Source: Levilactobacillus tongjiangensis (lineage in GTDB: Bacteria; Bacillota; Bacilli; Lactobacillales; Lactobacillaceae). Taken from it: a DNA stretch of 53,702 bases. Each line of letters begins with the position of its first letter. Within the stretch, counting starts at the first letter, position 1. A model generated the notes under the pieces. It made no database searches. It worked only from the letters and a program-made list of their open reading frames with translations, and was not told the DNA's origin. The stretch covers positions 1-53,702 of the forward strand of contig NZ_RHNY01000017.1 in NCBI RefSeq assembly GCF_003946345.1, in the 5' to 3' direction. The translations under genes were made by a program, and so were the position numbers. Positions 17,652 to 27,344 of the stretch are shown here, in pieces.

Positions 17652-19763
17652 TTGCCGACGAAAACAAAAACCAAAACAACGACAAAGAAACGGCGCAAGC
17701 CGCAAAAAAAATTAGTCATCGTGGAATCTCCAGCGAAGGCCAAGACAATTGAAAAGTATTTAGGGCGGACCTACAAGGTCATGCCTAGTCTGGGGCATGT
17801 GCGGGACTTGCCTAAGAGTTCGATGGGGGTCGATACTGAAAATGACTACGATCCGCACTACATCTCCATTCGTGGTAAGGGCGATGTGATCAAGGGCTTA
17901 CGGTCCGAGGCCAAAAAGGCCAAAGCCGTCTACCTCGCATCTGACCCTGACCGTGAAGGGGAGTCCATTGCCTGGCACTTAGCCCACGTCCTAAACCTGG
18001 ACGTGAAAGACAAGAACAGGGTCACGTTTAACGAAATTACCAAGGACGCCGTCAAGGAAGCCTTCAAGACGCCCCGGACCATTGACATGGACCTAGTGAA
18101 CGCCCAACAGGCACGGCGGATTCTAGACCGTTTAGTGGGATATTCCATCTCACCATTACTTTGGAAAAAGGTCAAGAAGGGGCTAAGTGCCGGTCGGGTT
18201 CAATCGATTGCGCTGTCCCTGATCATTCAACGGGAAAAGGAAATCAAAGCCTTCATCCCCGAAGAATACTGGACCATCGACGCAGACTTCAAGAAGGCCC
18301 GGCACACGTTTGGTGCCAGCTTCTACGGCCTGAACGGTAAAAAGGCTGGCCTGAAAGATAACGCCGCCGTCCAAGACATCCTGAACAAACTCGATAAAAA
18401 GGGTGACTTTGACATCACCAACGTGGTTCGTAAGGAACGGAAACGTTCACCCCAACCACCATTCACCACAAGTTCTATGCAACAGGATGCTAACCGTAAG
18501 TTAAACTTCAGAACACGGAAGACCATGATGGCTGCGCAACAGCTTTACGAAGGGATCAACCTGGGCAAGGAAGGTACGCAGGGGCTAATCACCTATATGC
18601 GGACCGACTCCACTCGGATCTCTAGCATTGCCAAGCACGAAGCCTCTACGTTCATTCACGAAAAATATGGGGCCGAATACGCTGCAACGAAGCCCATCAA
18701 GGGAAAGCTGCCTGAAGGGGCCCAAGATGCCCATGAAGCCATTCGACCAACCTCTGTTTTCCGAACCCCAGCTAGCCTGAAGGAACGGTTGAACAAGGAC
18801 CAATTCCGGCTCTACCAACTTATTTGGAACCGGTTCGTGGCCAGTCAAATGACGAACGCCATCATGGATACCATGGCTGTGACGCTGGAACAGAACGGCG
18901 TTACTTTCCGGTCCAACGGGTCCAAGATGAAGTTCGAAGGGTTCTTGAAAATCTACAAGGACGGTAAGGAAAAGGATAACCTGTTGCCCGACCTTGAGAT
19001 TGGTGACGTGGTCAAGTTAGCCAAGACTGATCCAGCCCAACACTTTACCCAGCCACCTGCACGGTATTCCGAAGCCAACCTGATCAAGGCGTTGGAAGAA
19101 AACGGTGTGGGCCGGCCATCGACCTACGCCCCAACGCTGGACACGATTCAACGCCGCTACTACGTTAAGTTAGTCGGCCGGCGCTTTGAACCGACTGAAT
19201 TAGGTGAAATCGTTGATGGCATCATCAACGACTACTTCCCAGACGTGGTCAACGTTGATTTCACTGCCAACTTGGAACACGAGTTAGATGGGATTGAAGA
19301 AGGGAAACAGGACTGGGTCAAGGTCATTGATAGCTTCTATCAACCATTCTCAACGGAAGTCGCCCACGCGGAAGACGCCATTGAAAAGATTCAGATCCGT
19401 GACGAACCCGCCGGCTTTGACTGTGACATCTGTGGCGCACCAATGGTCATCAAGATGGGCCGCTACGGTAAGTTCTACGCCTGCTCACGCTTCCCCGATT
19501 GCCGGAACACGAAGCCAATCGTGAAGGAAATCGGTGTGACCTGTCCCGTTTGTCATAAGGGTGAGGTCATCGAGCGGAAGTCCAAGAAGAACCGGATCTT
19601 CTACGGTTGTTCACGCTATCCCGACTGTGACTTCGTCTCATGGGACAAGCCAATCGGTCGTGACTGCCCTAAGGACGGCCACTACTTGGTTGCCAAGAAG
19701 ATTCGTGGCGGTAGCCAAATCGTTTGTCCTAACGGGGACTACGAAGAAGCACCCCAAAAGTAA
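17652..19763 (+). CDS. topA: DNA topoisomerase I
   Basis: 703 residues. Relaxes negative supercoils by cutting one strand. TOPRIM domain at the start ([17 protein letters not shown]; acidic triad in SDPDREGE), active-site Tyr315 in [10 protein letters not shown], then the four-domain type IA ring. Three zinc-ribbon-like C-terminal units: CDICGAPMV...[16 protein letters not shown]...CSRYPDC, and a degenerate one beginning [11 protein letters not shown] start with GAGGGAG about ten bases upstream and a lysine-rich leader of 20 residues. Has its own promoter at 17502. Confidence 0.97.
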   Translation: MPTKTKTKTTTKKRRKPQKKLVIVESPAKAKTIEKYLGRTYKVMPSLGHVRDLPKSSMGVDTENDYDPHYISIRGKGDVIKGLRSEAKKAKAVYLASDPDREGESIAWHLAHVLNLDVKDKNRVTFNEITKDAVKEAFKTPRTIDMDLVNAQQARRILDRLVGYSISPLLWKKVKKGLSAGRVQSIALSLIIQREKEIKAFIPEEYWTIDADFKKARHTFGASFYGLNGKKAGLKDNAAVQDILNKLDKKGDFDITNVVRKERKRSPQPPFTTSSMQQDANRKLNFRTRKTMMAAQQLYEGINLGKEGTQGLITYMRTDSTRISSIAKHEASTFIHEKYGAEYAATKPIKGKLPEGAQDAHEAIRPTSVFRTPASLKERLNKDQFRLYQLIWNRFVASQMTNAIMDTMAVTLEQNGVTFRSNGSKMKFEGFLKIYKDGKEKDNLLPDLEIGDVVKLAKTDPAQHFTQPPARYSEANLIKALEENGVGRPSTYAPTLDTIQRRYYVKLVGRRFEPTELGEIVDGIINDYFPDVVNVDFTANLEHELDGIEEGKQDWVKVIDSFYQPFSTEVAHAEDAIEKIQIRDEPAGFDCDICGAPMVIKMGRYGKFYACSRFPDCRNTKPIVKEIGVTCPVCHKGEVIERKSKKNRIFYGCSRYPDCDFVSWDKPIGRDCPKDGHYLVAKKIRGGSQIVCPNGDYEEAPQK

Positions 19764-19772
19764 AAAGTTATT

Positions 19773-19836
19773 AACGACAGGTTTGTCAGTCATGCTCGCG
19801 CAGTAACGCAGTGACCGATGAACCTGTTTTATTGTA
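19773..19836 (+). terminator. Terminator of topA
   Basis: ACAGGTT (about 19776) pairs with AACCTGT (about 19824) with inner TGTCA/TGAC pairing, followed by TTTATT. Confidence 0.65.
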
Positions 19837-19947
19837 TGGGTACCGGTCATTTTTAAACGGGCACCGGTCCAGAAAAAAACTGGTTGATGAGTTAGTTGTG
19901 TTTTTTTAAGCCATTTGCTAGCATTAACAAGTACAGGAGGTGTTCAC

Positions 19948-20883
19948 GTGGACCAAACAGTCACAGACTTTCTCACGTATCTGCAAGGTGAGCGACAGTA
20001 TTCTCCGGAAACCGTGAAGGCCTACCGCGAGGATCTGGAAGAATTTCACCAGTTTCTCGAAGACAACGGGGGCGTCAAGCCGTGGTCGGCAATCGACCAG
20101 TTGGATGTTGAGGTTTACCTCAGCAACCTCTATGATCACCACTACGCACGGACAACGATTTCCCGAAAGCTGTCCACGTTGCGATCACTTTACAATTTCC
20201 TGATGAGCAACGGGCAAGCAACCGACGATCCCTTTGCCTACATTCAGTTGAAACACCACCAGAACCACTTACCCCGTTTCTTCTACGAACGGGAAATGAC
20301 GGCCTTGTTTGCCGCGGCGGTTGCCAATCCGAATGAACAATTGGCAACCCGGGATTCAGCGGTGCTAGAAGTGCTTTACGGCACCGGCATCCGGGTCAGT
20401 GAATGTGTCAACCTGACGCTGCCCGACGTGGATTTTGATAACCGCATGATGTTGATTCACGGGAAAGGGAATAAGGAACGCTACGTGCCGTTCGGTCATT
20501 ACGCCGGCGACGCCCTGGAACGCTACTTTACAGCGGCCAGGACACCCCTGATGGCCACGCATCAACAGACACACGCCTTTGTCTTCATCAACTCACGGGG
20601 CGGTCAGCTGACGACAGCCGGGGTGACTTATTTGCTCAACCAGATCATCAAACGCAGTAGTCTGACGACGGATATTCATCCGCATATGTTGCGGCACACA
20701 TTTGCCACGCACCTCTTGAACCGGGGGGCAGATCTCCGGTCAGTCCAGGAATTGCTGGGGCACAGCAGCCTGTCCACGACGCAGATTTACACCCACGTAA
20801 CGCGGGAACACTTACAGCGGGATTACCGTCAGTTTTTTCCACGCGCAACCGAAGATAAGTCACATCAAAAGAAACCATCCTAA
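19948..20883 (+). CDS. xerC: Tyrosine recombinase XerC (CodV)
   Basis: 311 residues. N-terminal SAM-like DNA-binding domain (about 1-90) and C-terminal catalytic domain. Catalytic set visible: Arg149 in GTGIRVSE, Lys in [16 protein letters not shown] (His and Arg), LGH and nucleophile Tyr281 in TTQIYTHV. Acts at dif to resolve chromosome dimers; a dif-like site lies 13.4 kb downstream. GTG 19948 is chosen for GGAGG seven bases upstream. As in Bacillus codV-clpQ-clpY it heads an operon with hslV (17 bp gap) and hslU. Confidence 0.95.
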   Translation: MDQTVTDFLTYLQGERQYSPETVKAYREDLEEFHQFLEDNGGVKPWSAIDQLDVEVYLSNLYDHHYARTTISRKLSTLRSLYNFLMSNGQATDDPFAYIQLKHHQNHLPRFFYEREMTALFAAAVANPNEQLATRDSAVLEVLYGTGIRVSECVNLTLPDVDFDNRMMLIHGKGNKERYVPFGHYAGDALERYFTAARTPLMATHQQTHAFVFINSRGGQLTTAGVTYLLNQIIKRSSLTTDIHPHMLRHTFATHLLNRGADLRSVQELLGHSSLSTTQIYTHVTREHLQRDYRQFFPRATEDKSHQKKPS

Positions 20884-20899
20884 GGAGATCGATGAAACT

Positions 20900-21442
20900 A
20901 TGCCAGTAAAATTTGAAGCCACGACCATCTGTGCTGTTCGGCACAACGGCCACAACGCCATGGCAGGTGACGGGCAAGTCACCATGGGAGAAAAGGTCAT
21001 CATGAAGGGGACCGCGCACAAGATTCGCCGCATCTACAACAATCAAGTCGTTGTTGGATTTGCCGGTAGTGTCGCCGATGCCTTCAACCTTGAAGAAAAA
21101 TTCGAAGGCCAATTAAATGAATACAGTGGGAACCTGCAACGAGCTGCCGTTGAACTCGCCAAGCAATGGCGGTCCGACCAAGCACTCCAAAAGCTTGAAG
21201 CCTTACTGATTGTTATGGACAAGGACGAAATGTTGCTCGTTTCCGGCTCCGGTGAAGTCATCGCTCCAGACGACGACATCCTGGCCATCGGTTCTGGTGG
21301 TAACTTTGCCTTGGCAGCAGCCACGGCCTTACACCACCACGCTACCGACATGAGCGCCAAGGAGATTGCCGAAACGGCCATCCACATTGCTGGGGGCATC
21401 GACATCTTTACCAACGAAAACGTTATTTCTGAAGAACTTTAA
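20900..21442 (+). CDS. hslV: ATP-dependent protease subunit HslV (ClpQ)
   Basis: 180 residues. Proteasome-like peptidase of the HslVU complex. The N-terminus [17 protein letters not shown] aligns with the Escherichia coli mature TT(I/V) start, so the catalytic Thr would be Thr8 after a seven-residue propeptide, unless processing differs as for Bacillus ClpQ. AGDGQ and FAGSVADAF are family motifs. ATG start, AAGGAG upstream. Between xerC and hslU in one operon. Confidence 0.95.
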   Translation: MPVKFEATTICAVRHNGHNAMAGDGQVTMGEKVIMKGTAHKIRRIYNNQVVVGFAGSVADAFNLEEKFEGQLNEYSGNLQRAAVELAKQWRSDQALQKLEALLIVMDKDEMLLVSGSGEVIAPDDDILAIGSGGNFALAAATALHHHATDMSAKEIAETAIHIAGGIDIFTNENVISEEL

Positions 21443-21463
21443 TTATTGAACGGAGGAATCACT

Positions 21464-22876
21464 GTGGACGCTATTAATAAAACGCCTAAAGAAATCGTGG
21501 CCTTACTTGATCAATACGTGATTGGTCAGGATGAAGCTAAAAAAGCCATTGCGATTGCCTTACGCAACCGTTACCGTCGGATGCAACTCGATGCCGACAT
21601 GCAAGAAGAAATTTCACCTAAGAACATGTTAATGATCGGACCGACCGGGGTCGGGAAGACTGAAATCGCTCGCCGGTTGGCTAAGATCGTGCACGCGCCC
21701 TTCACCAAGGTCGAAGCCAGCAAATTCACCGAGGTCGGCTACGTTGGCCGCGACGTTGAATCCATGGTCCGGGACTTAGTCGAAGTCTCCGTCAGCATGC
21801 AGAAGCAAGATCAGTTCAAGAATGTCCGGAGCGACGCCGTTCAAGCCGCTAAAAAGCGGTTAGTTAAGCTGCTGGCACCGGCCAAGAAGAAAGAAAACAA
21901 GAACAACAACGACTTTGCGAACATGATGAACATGTTCTCCCAGATGCAAAATGGCCAAACGCCTACGGCACCAACTGACCAAGAAGAAGTCACCGATGAT
22001 ATCCGCAACGAACGGTCATCTCTGGCGGATCAACTGAACAAGGGCTTGCTGGAAGACCACCAGGTCGAGATCGAAATGGATGATCCCCAACAAACCAATG
22101 CCACCGACAACAACATGCTAGGCCAAATGGGAATCGATTTGAACGACACCCTGGGCTCAATCATGCCTAAGAAGCGGATCAAGCGGACGGTCAGTGTGGC
22201 CGAAGCGCGTGAAATCCTGGTCGCTGAAGAATCTGAAAAATTGGTCAACAACGCTGACATCAACCACGATGCCATCAAACGGGCCGAAAACACCGGAATC
22301 ATCTTCCTGGACGAAATTGACAAGATCACCAAGGGCAGTGGCCAAAATAGCGGCGACGTTTCCCGTGAAGGGGTCCAACGCGATATCTTGCCAATCGTTG
22401 AAGGCACGCAGGTCAAGACGAAGTACGGCACCATCGACACCGATCACATTCTGTTCATCGCTGCCGGTGCCTTCGCTGAATCCAAGCCCAGCGATTTGAT
22501 TGCTGAATTACAGGGACGTTTCCCGATTCGGGTCGAATTAAACGACCTGAGCAAGCAGGATTTTGTCCGGATCTTAACTGAACCGAACAACGCCTTGATC
22601 AAGCAATACATTGCCTTGATTGGGACGGACAACGTGAAGGTGACGTTCACGATGGAAGCCATCGAACGGATTGCCGAATTGGCCTTTGAACTCAACCATG
22701 AGAACCAAAACATCGGTGCTCGGCGGTTACAGACGGTCCTGGAAAAACTCTTGGAAGACCTGCTCTACGAAGGACCTGACATGGGGACTGGTGACGTCAC
22801 AATCACCGAGAATTACGTTAACGATAAGATTGGTGACATCGTTCAGAACAAGGACTTGTCACGCTACATCCTATAA
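21464..22876 (+). CDS. hslU: ATP-dependent protease ATPase subunit HslU (ClpY)
   Basis: 470 residues. AAA+ unfoldase that feeds HslV. Walker A GPTGVGKTE (about residue 60), GYVGRDVESMVRDL pore loop region, inserted I-domain at about 110-240, Walker B IIFLDEIDKI, sensor region and the C-terminal LSRYIL tail that docks into HslV. GTG 21464 is used because GGAGG lies just upstream; the longer TTG start at 21446 precedes that site. In Bacillus codY follows; here a terminator and a LacX-like gene follow. Confidence 0.96.
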   Translation: MDAINKTPKEIVALLDQYVIGQDEAKKAIAIALRNRYRRMQLDADMQEEISPKNMLMIGPTGVGKTEIARRLAKIVHAPFTKVEASKFTEVGYVGRDVESMVRDLVEVSVSMQKQDQFKNVRSDAVQAAKKRLVKLLAPAKKKENKNNNDFANMMNMFSQMQNGQTPTAPTDQEEVTDDIRNERSSLADQLNKGLLEDHQVEIEMDDPQQTNATDNNMLGQMGIDLNDTLGSIMPKKRIKRTVSVAEAREILVAEESEKLVNNADINHDAIKRAENTGIIFLDEIDKITKGSGQNSGDVSREGVQRDILPIVEGTQVKTKYGTIDTDHILFIAAGAFAESKPSDLIAELQGRFPIRVELNDLSKQDFVRILTEPNNALIKQYIALIGTDNVKVTFTMEAIERIAELAFELNHENQNIGARRLQTVLEKLLEDLLYEGPDMGTGDVTITENYVNDKIGDIVQNKDLSRYIL

Positions 22877-22886
22877 AACATTACGG

Positions 22887-22916
22887 GAGCCAGGACAGTT
22901 GTCTTGGCTCTTTTTG
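22887..22916 (+). terminator. Terminator of xerC-hslVU
   Basis: GAGCCAGGACA (22887-22897) and TGTCTTGGCTC (22900-22910) followed by TTTTT. Confidence 0.88.
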
Positions 22917-22966
22917 GCGAGGTAGGGTATCATAGAGAGTAATGATTTAAGTCTGGGAGGAATTCG

Positions 22967-23842
22967 ATGATAACGCTTAACAACGAATATTTAACGGTTC
23001 AGGTCAACCCATTGGGTGCCGAACTATCGAGTGTCAAAGACAATGAGAGCGGTTTAGAATACATGTGGCAGGCGGATAAGGCCTACTGGGGTCGCCACGC
23101 ACCAATTCTCTTTCCCATCGTTGGTCGCTTGCAGGATAACCAGTATCGTCTCGACGGTAAAGTCTATCAAATGACCCAGCACGGGTTCGCGCGGGACCGG
23201 ACGTTTACCGTCGTCGATCAGGACACGACGCACGTTAGTCTTGAACTCAAGGCCGATGCCGAAACGAAAGCATTGTTCCCATCCGACTTCATCCTGACCA
23301 TCAGTTACGAACTGGTGGACCACCAATTGAAGTTTTCAGCGGACGTGGCCAATCCAGCGGACGATACGTTAACGTTTTCCTTGGGGGCCCACCCTGGGTT
23401 CAATGTCCCCCTGGGTGACCCAACCGCAGACTTTACGGATTACCAAGTCACCGTTTCACCGAAGAAGGTCTACCAACGTGTCCCACTAGTTGGCCCATAC
23501 AGCGACACGCAGCACAGCGTGCCCCTCGACCTGACGCAGCCACTGAGCTTGAATCACGGTCTATTTGACCACGATGCCCAGGTTCTGACGTTAGACAACC
23601 ACGAGACGACAGTGATGTTGAGTACGCCAGATAGCGACCATGGTGTCGCTTTGACAGTGGCCGCACCATACCTCGGTATCTGGTCACCATACCCGAAGCA
23701 AGCACCATTCGTTTGTTTCGAGCCTTGGTGGGGCTTAGCCGATGACGTTCAGGCGACCGGTGATTTAGAAACCAAGGTGGCCATCCACCATTTGGCTGGC
23801 CACGAGAACTTTCAGGCGGCTTACCAGATTACTTACTTCTAA
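22967..23842 (+). CDS. Aldose 1-epimerase family protein (LacX-like)
   Basis: 291 residues of the galactose-mutarotase-like fold, closest in pattern to the LacX branch: ILFPIVGRLQDNQYRLDGK, MTQHGFARDR, LGAHPGFN and the C-terminal CFEPWWGLADD. The conserved His of HGFAR and the His of GAHPGF are the expected sugar-binding and acid residues. Probably interconverts anomers of a hexose or hexose phosphate; substrate not deducible. ATG with GGGAGGA upstream. Monocistronic after the hslU terminator. Confidence 0.88.
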   Translation: MITLNNEYLTVQVNPLGAELSSVKDNESGLEYMWQADKAYWGRHAPILFPIVGRLQDNQYRLDGKVYQMTQHGFARDRTFTVVDQDTTHVSLELKADAETKALFPSDFILTISYELVDHQLKFSADVANPADDTLTFSLGAHPGFNVPLGDPTADFTDYQVTVSPKKVYQRVPLVGPYSDTQHSVPLDLTQPLSLNHGLFDHDAQVLTLDNHETTVMLSTPDSDHGVALTVAAPYLGIWSPYPKQAPFVCFEPWWGLADDVQATGDLETKVAIHHLAGHENFQAAYQITYF

Positions 23843-24182
23843 ACTAAAAGTTGAAGTGCTCGTTGTAATCCAGCATTAGTTAGCAGCGATATTGTTAATT
23901 GGTTGCGCTCCGGCGGCCAGGGATTCTGATTGCGTTTTGACATGATCATCGTTGAGGCCTTATACAAACTATATTGCACTGCAGTTGGTAGTAGACGCGG
24001 GGCTTTCAAGACATCAAGCTGTGTCGGCATCGGTTCAACCCATAGCTGACAAACGGTAAGTGAGAGGAGACAAATTAGGCTGCCTAATTCACACATTAAT
24101 ATTGTTATCTGACTCTCTAAGCAGTTAAACAGCACACGTTAAGTTTGGTAGCACCTATTTTCCGTTAAACTCATCAATTTGA
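23843..24182. other. Intergenic gap between lacX-like gene and repeat copy B
   Basis: About 340 bases. A minus-strand open frame (24135 to 23839) would encode about 98 residues ending AGLQRALQLLV, but no start in it has a ribosome binding site. It may be gene debris; I do not call it. Confidence 0.35.
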
Positions 24183-24358
24183 GCGGAGGTGGTCAAGGGG
24201 TGGGCCGGCCGTGAAAATGACTTAAGCTAGCGGTTTATGCTAGCTTAAGTCATGGGCGCCTTTGAAGACACGGAGTTTTCGTGGCTTCAAAGCGAGCGAG
24301 AAGCCCGCTCTTTGGCTGAAGCGTCCCCACAGCAGGCCCACCCCCTGACCACCGGAGC
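24183..24358 (+). repeat. Structured intergenic repeat, copy B
   Basis: The cleanest copy. Outer stem: GCGGAGGTGGTCAAGGGGTG at 24183 pairs with the strand ending at 24358 (CACCCCCTGACCACCGGAGC). Hairpin 1: TGACTTAAGCTAGC at about 24218-24231, complemented perfectly at about 24239-24252. ATGGGCG follows. Hairpin 2: CTTTGAAG and CTTCAAAG with inner CACG/CGTG and a TTTT loop (about 24259-24292). Then GCGAGCGAGAAGCCCGCTC, and the motif GTCCCCACAGC at 24323-24333. It lies between the converging lacX-like and plsY genes. Confidence 0.85.
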
Positions 24359-24386
24359 ACGAACACTCACATAATATTTAACAGAA

Positions 24387-24427
24387 AACGAAAAGGGCTC
24401 CCAACGACAAAAGTCATTGAGAGCCCT
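24387..24427 (-). terminator. Terminator of plsY
   Basis: GGGCTC (24395-24400) and GAGCCC (24421-24426) with inner CAACGAC/GTCATTG pairing; on the minus strand it ends TTTTCGTTTTC. Confidence 0.85.
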
Positions 24428-24435
24428 CAGTGTTC

Positions 24436-25074
24436 CTATTTAGCGTGATGCTTACGGTAGCCATGACCGAAGGGAACCATAGATTCAGTTCCCTGACGGA
24501 TCCGCGTAATGTTCGTCCGGTGACGATAAAAGACAAAAATCGTCAAGATCAACGCAATCCCGGTCAAATACCAGTCCTGAAAACCTAACGAGATCAATGT
24601 AATCAGGCTAAAGGCAATCATGCTGGCAAGACTGACCATACTGGTCCAATAGATCAGACTGACCCACAGGCCGGCTGCAATCACAAACATGATGGGATTG
24701 TAAGCCAGTAGCATCCCCGCTGAGGTGGCCACCGCCTTACCACCTTTGAAGTGGTCGAAGACCGACACAGTATGTCCCAGAACGGCCATGAGGCCGAACA
24801 AGAGTGGCGTTGCCGTTCCGAGGACGGTCGTCACAGGGACAGCTAACCCGGGGAAGAAGGTGGGCAGCAACGTTGCAACCGTCCCCTTAGCAATATCCAG
24901 AACCATCACAATGGTTCCAGCATACGGTCCTAAGACCCGGTACGTATTCGTTGTCCCAATGTTCCCCGAGCCAGACTGTCGAATATCCGTTTGAAAAAAG
25001 GCTTTGCCGACCCAGACACCATTGGGAATGGCGCCCAGGAGGTAGGCCACAAGAAGTAAGCCAATTAATTTCAC
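24436..25074 (-). CDS. plsY: Acyl-phosphate glycerol-3-phosphate acyltransferase PlsY
   Basis: 212 residues with about five membrane helices. Makes lysophosphatidic acid from acyl-phosphate, the first committed step of membrane phospholipid synthesis. Motifs: GSGNIGTTNTYRVLG (motif 1, near residue 36), GHTVSVFDHFKGGKAVATSAG split around the phosphate-binding glycines (motif 2, near 100) and a modified third motif near the C-terminus before a basic tail. ATG at 25074 with GGAGGAAATACTTGTG upstream. Divergent from parE, a frequent pairing in Firmicutes. Confidence 0.95.
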   Translation of the reverse strand: MKLIGLLLVAYLLGAIPNGVWVGKAFFQTDIRQSGSGNIGTTNTYRVLGPYAGTIVMVLDIAKGTVATLLPTFFPGLAVPVTTVLGTATPLLFGLMAVLGHTVSVFDHFKGGKAVATSAGMLLAYNPIMFVIAAGLWVSLIYWTSMVSLASMIAFSLITLISLGFQDWYLTGIALILTIFVFYRHRTNITRIRQGTESMVPFGHGYRKHHAK

Positions 25075-25256
25075 AAGTATTTCCTCCGCTCCGGTTTGGT
25101 GGAATCATCACTGATCACCACAAATTAAGCTGTCCTATATTTTAGCATGTTTTAACCGGAACGCCAATTATCTCTGAAATTCTAGCACGGTTTTAACTTC
25201 CTGTGGTATGATTATGAAGTTACTGGATACCATCAGGGCGGCATTGGACGAACCGT

Positions 25257-25285
25257 TTGAACATATGTTCGCTTTGGGGTAAACT
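25257..25285 (+). promoter_or_regulatory. Predicted parE-parC promoter
   Basis: TTGAAC (25257-25262) and TAAACT (25280-25285) with a 17-base spacer, 55 bases before the parE start. Confidence 0.5.
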
Positions 25286-25339
25286 AGAGAAGCACTGCAA
25301 TCTGTATTTTTAACGACTAAAAGTAAAGGGGATTTACGC

Positions 25340-27313
25340 ATGGCGAAAGCAAAACCAAAATATGACGATTCCTCCATTCAGGTTTTGGAGGGATTGGAAG
25401 CTGTTCGTAAACGTCCTGGTATGTATATCGGGTCAACCGACGGCCGGGGTCTGCATCACTTGGTCTACGAAATCGTAGATAACGCCGTCGATGAAGCTCT
25501 GGCTGGCTATGGTAAGGAAATCAACGTGACCATCCACCAGGACAATAGTATTACGGTCGTTGACCACGGGCGGGGTATGCCAGTTGGCATGCACGCTTCA
25601 GGAATTCCAACACCAGAAGTCATTCTCACTGTGCTGCATGCCGGTGGGAAATTCGGCCAAGGGGGGTACAAAACCTCTGGGGGACTTCATGGGGTCGGGG
25701 CTTCCGTGGTCAACGCCCTCTCCAGCGCACTCACGGTCACCATTGTCCGTGATGGCGTGCGGTATCAAGAAAAATTCAAAGACGGGGGCCATCCCCAAGG
25801 TACGCTGAAAAAGTTAGGCAATACTCGGGCCCATAACGGGACCACACTGACGTTCAAACCGGACAGTCAGATCTTCACGACCACCGTTTATAATTTTGGC
25901 ACCTTAGCGGAACGCTTACGGGAATCCGCCTTCTTACTAAAGGGCGTTAAGATTACCCTGACCGACGAACGCGAGGGTCAGGAACGTGAAGAAACCTATC
26001 ATTTTGAAGACGGTATCAAAGAGTTTGTTGGGTATCTTAACGAAGACAAGGATACGTTGAGCGACGTCATGTACTTTGACGGCAGTAAGGACGGTATCGA
26101 GGTTGAAGTAGCTGCCCAATACAACGATGGGTACACCGAAAACCTGCTTTCTTTCGTCAACAACGTTCGGACCAAGGACGGTGGTACTCACGAGGCTGGT
26201 ATGCGCAGTGGGTGGACTAAGGCGTTCAACGAGTACGCCCGCAAAGTTGGTCTTCTAAAGGATCGTGACAAGAATCTGGAAGGAACCGATGTCCGTGAAG
26301 GTCTCTCAGCCGTTATCTCTCTTCGAGTGCCCGAAAACCTCTTACAATTTGAAGGCCAAACGAAGGAAAAGCTGGGGACGCCTGAAGCCCGGACCATCGT
26401 TGACAGCGTGATCAGTGAACAACTCGGCTACTACCTCATGGAAAATGGGGACTTCGGGAAGATGCTGATCAAGAAGTCTACGCAGGCTCGGCAAGCGCGT
26501 GAAGCCGCTCGAAAAGCGCGTGATGAAAGCCGGAATGGAAAGCGGCATAAAAAACACGAACGCCTTCTCTCTGGCAAATTGACGCCCGCGCAATCCAAGA
26601 ACGCGGCCAAGAACGAACTGTTCTTAGTCGAAGGGGATTCCGCCGGTGGTTCCGCCAAACAAGGTCGGAATCGAAAGTTTCAAGCTATCCTGCCGTTACG
26701 GGGGAAGGTTTTGAACACCGAGAAGGCCAAACTACCTGACATTATGAAGAACGAAGAAATCAGTACCATGATCTACACGATTGGTGCTGGCGTTGGAGCC
26801 GAATTTAACATTGAGGACGCCAACTACGACAAGGTTATCATCATGACCGATGCCGATGACGACGGTGCTCATATCCAAATTCTCCTGTTAACGTTCTTCT
26901 ACAAGTACATGCGACCGATGATCGACGCCGGCCGGATCTACATTGCCTTGCCACCGTTGTACCGCATCAAACGGACCGGGAAAAACCAAGACATTGCGTA
27001 CGCTTGGACGAACGACGAACTCGCCGAAAAGACTAAGCAGATCAAGAACCACGGGTATAACCTTCAACGGTTCAAAGGGTTAGGTGAAATGGACGCCGAA
27101 CAACTGTGGGAAACGACCATGGATCCCGATAACCGGACCTTGATTCGTGTCCAAATTGACGACGCCGCCTTGGCAGAACGCCGGGTCACGACTCTGATGG
27201 GCGATAAGGTTGAACCACGCCGGAAGTGGATTGAAAACAACGTTCAATTTACCTTAGAGGAAGATAACTCGAGCCTGTTAGAAAACGATTCATCGACCTC
27301 ATCAACTGATTAA
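25340..27313 (+). CDS. parE: DNA topoisomerase IV subunit B
   Basis: 657 residues. ATPase subunit of topoisomerase IV, which unlinks daughter chromosomes. GHKL ATPase: EIVDNAVDEALAGYG, VDHGRGMPVG and GGLHGVGASVVNALS; TOPRIM: EGDSAGGSAKQGR and DADDDGAHI; C-terminal dimer contact TLMGDKVEPRR. The site for aminocoumarins lies in the first domain. ATG with AAAGGGG upstream. 31 bp before parC. Decatenation genes next to xerC and dif fit a terminus-proximal location. Confidence 0.96.
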   Translation: MAKAKPKYDDSSIQVLEGLEAVRKRPGMYIGSTDGRGLHHLVYEIVDNAVDEALAGYGKEINVTIHQDNSITVVDHGRGMPVGMHASGIPTPEVILTVLHAGGKFGQGGYKTSGGLHGVGASVVNALSSALTVTIVRDGVRYQEKFKDGGHPQGTLKKLGNTRAHNGTTLTFKPDSQIFTTTVYNFGTLAERLRESAFLLKGVKITLTDEREGQEREETYHFEDGIKEFVGYLNEDKDTLSDVMYFDGSKDGIEVEVAAQYNDGYTENLLSFVNNVRTKDGGTHEAGMRSGWTKAFNEYARKVGLLKDRDKNLEGTDVREGLSAVISLRVPENLLQFEGQTKEKLGTPEARTIVDSVISEQLGYYLMENGDFGKMLIKKSTQARQAREAARKARDESRNGKRHKKHERLLSGKLTPAQSKNAAKNELFLVEGDSAGGSAKQGRNRKFQAILPLRGKVLNTEKAKLPDIMKNEEISTMIYTIGAGVGAEFNIEDANYDKVIIMTDADDDGAHIQILLLTFFYKYMRPMIDAGRIYIALPPLYRIKRTGKNQDIAYAWTNDELAEKTKQIKNHGYNLQRFKGLGEMDAEQLWETTMDPDNRTLIRVQIDDAALAERRVTTLMGDKVEPRRKWIENNVQFTLEEDNSSLLENDSSTSSTD

Positions 27314-27344
27314 TCAAAATTCCGGTGAAAGGAGCAATTAATTC

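Noticed and set aside
23839-24135. Minus-strand open frame of 98 codons after the LacX-like gene
   Set aside because: No start codon in it has a ribosome binding site, and I recognise no family; possible debris only.
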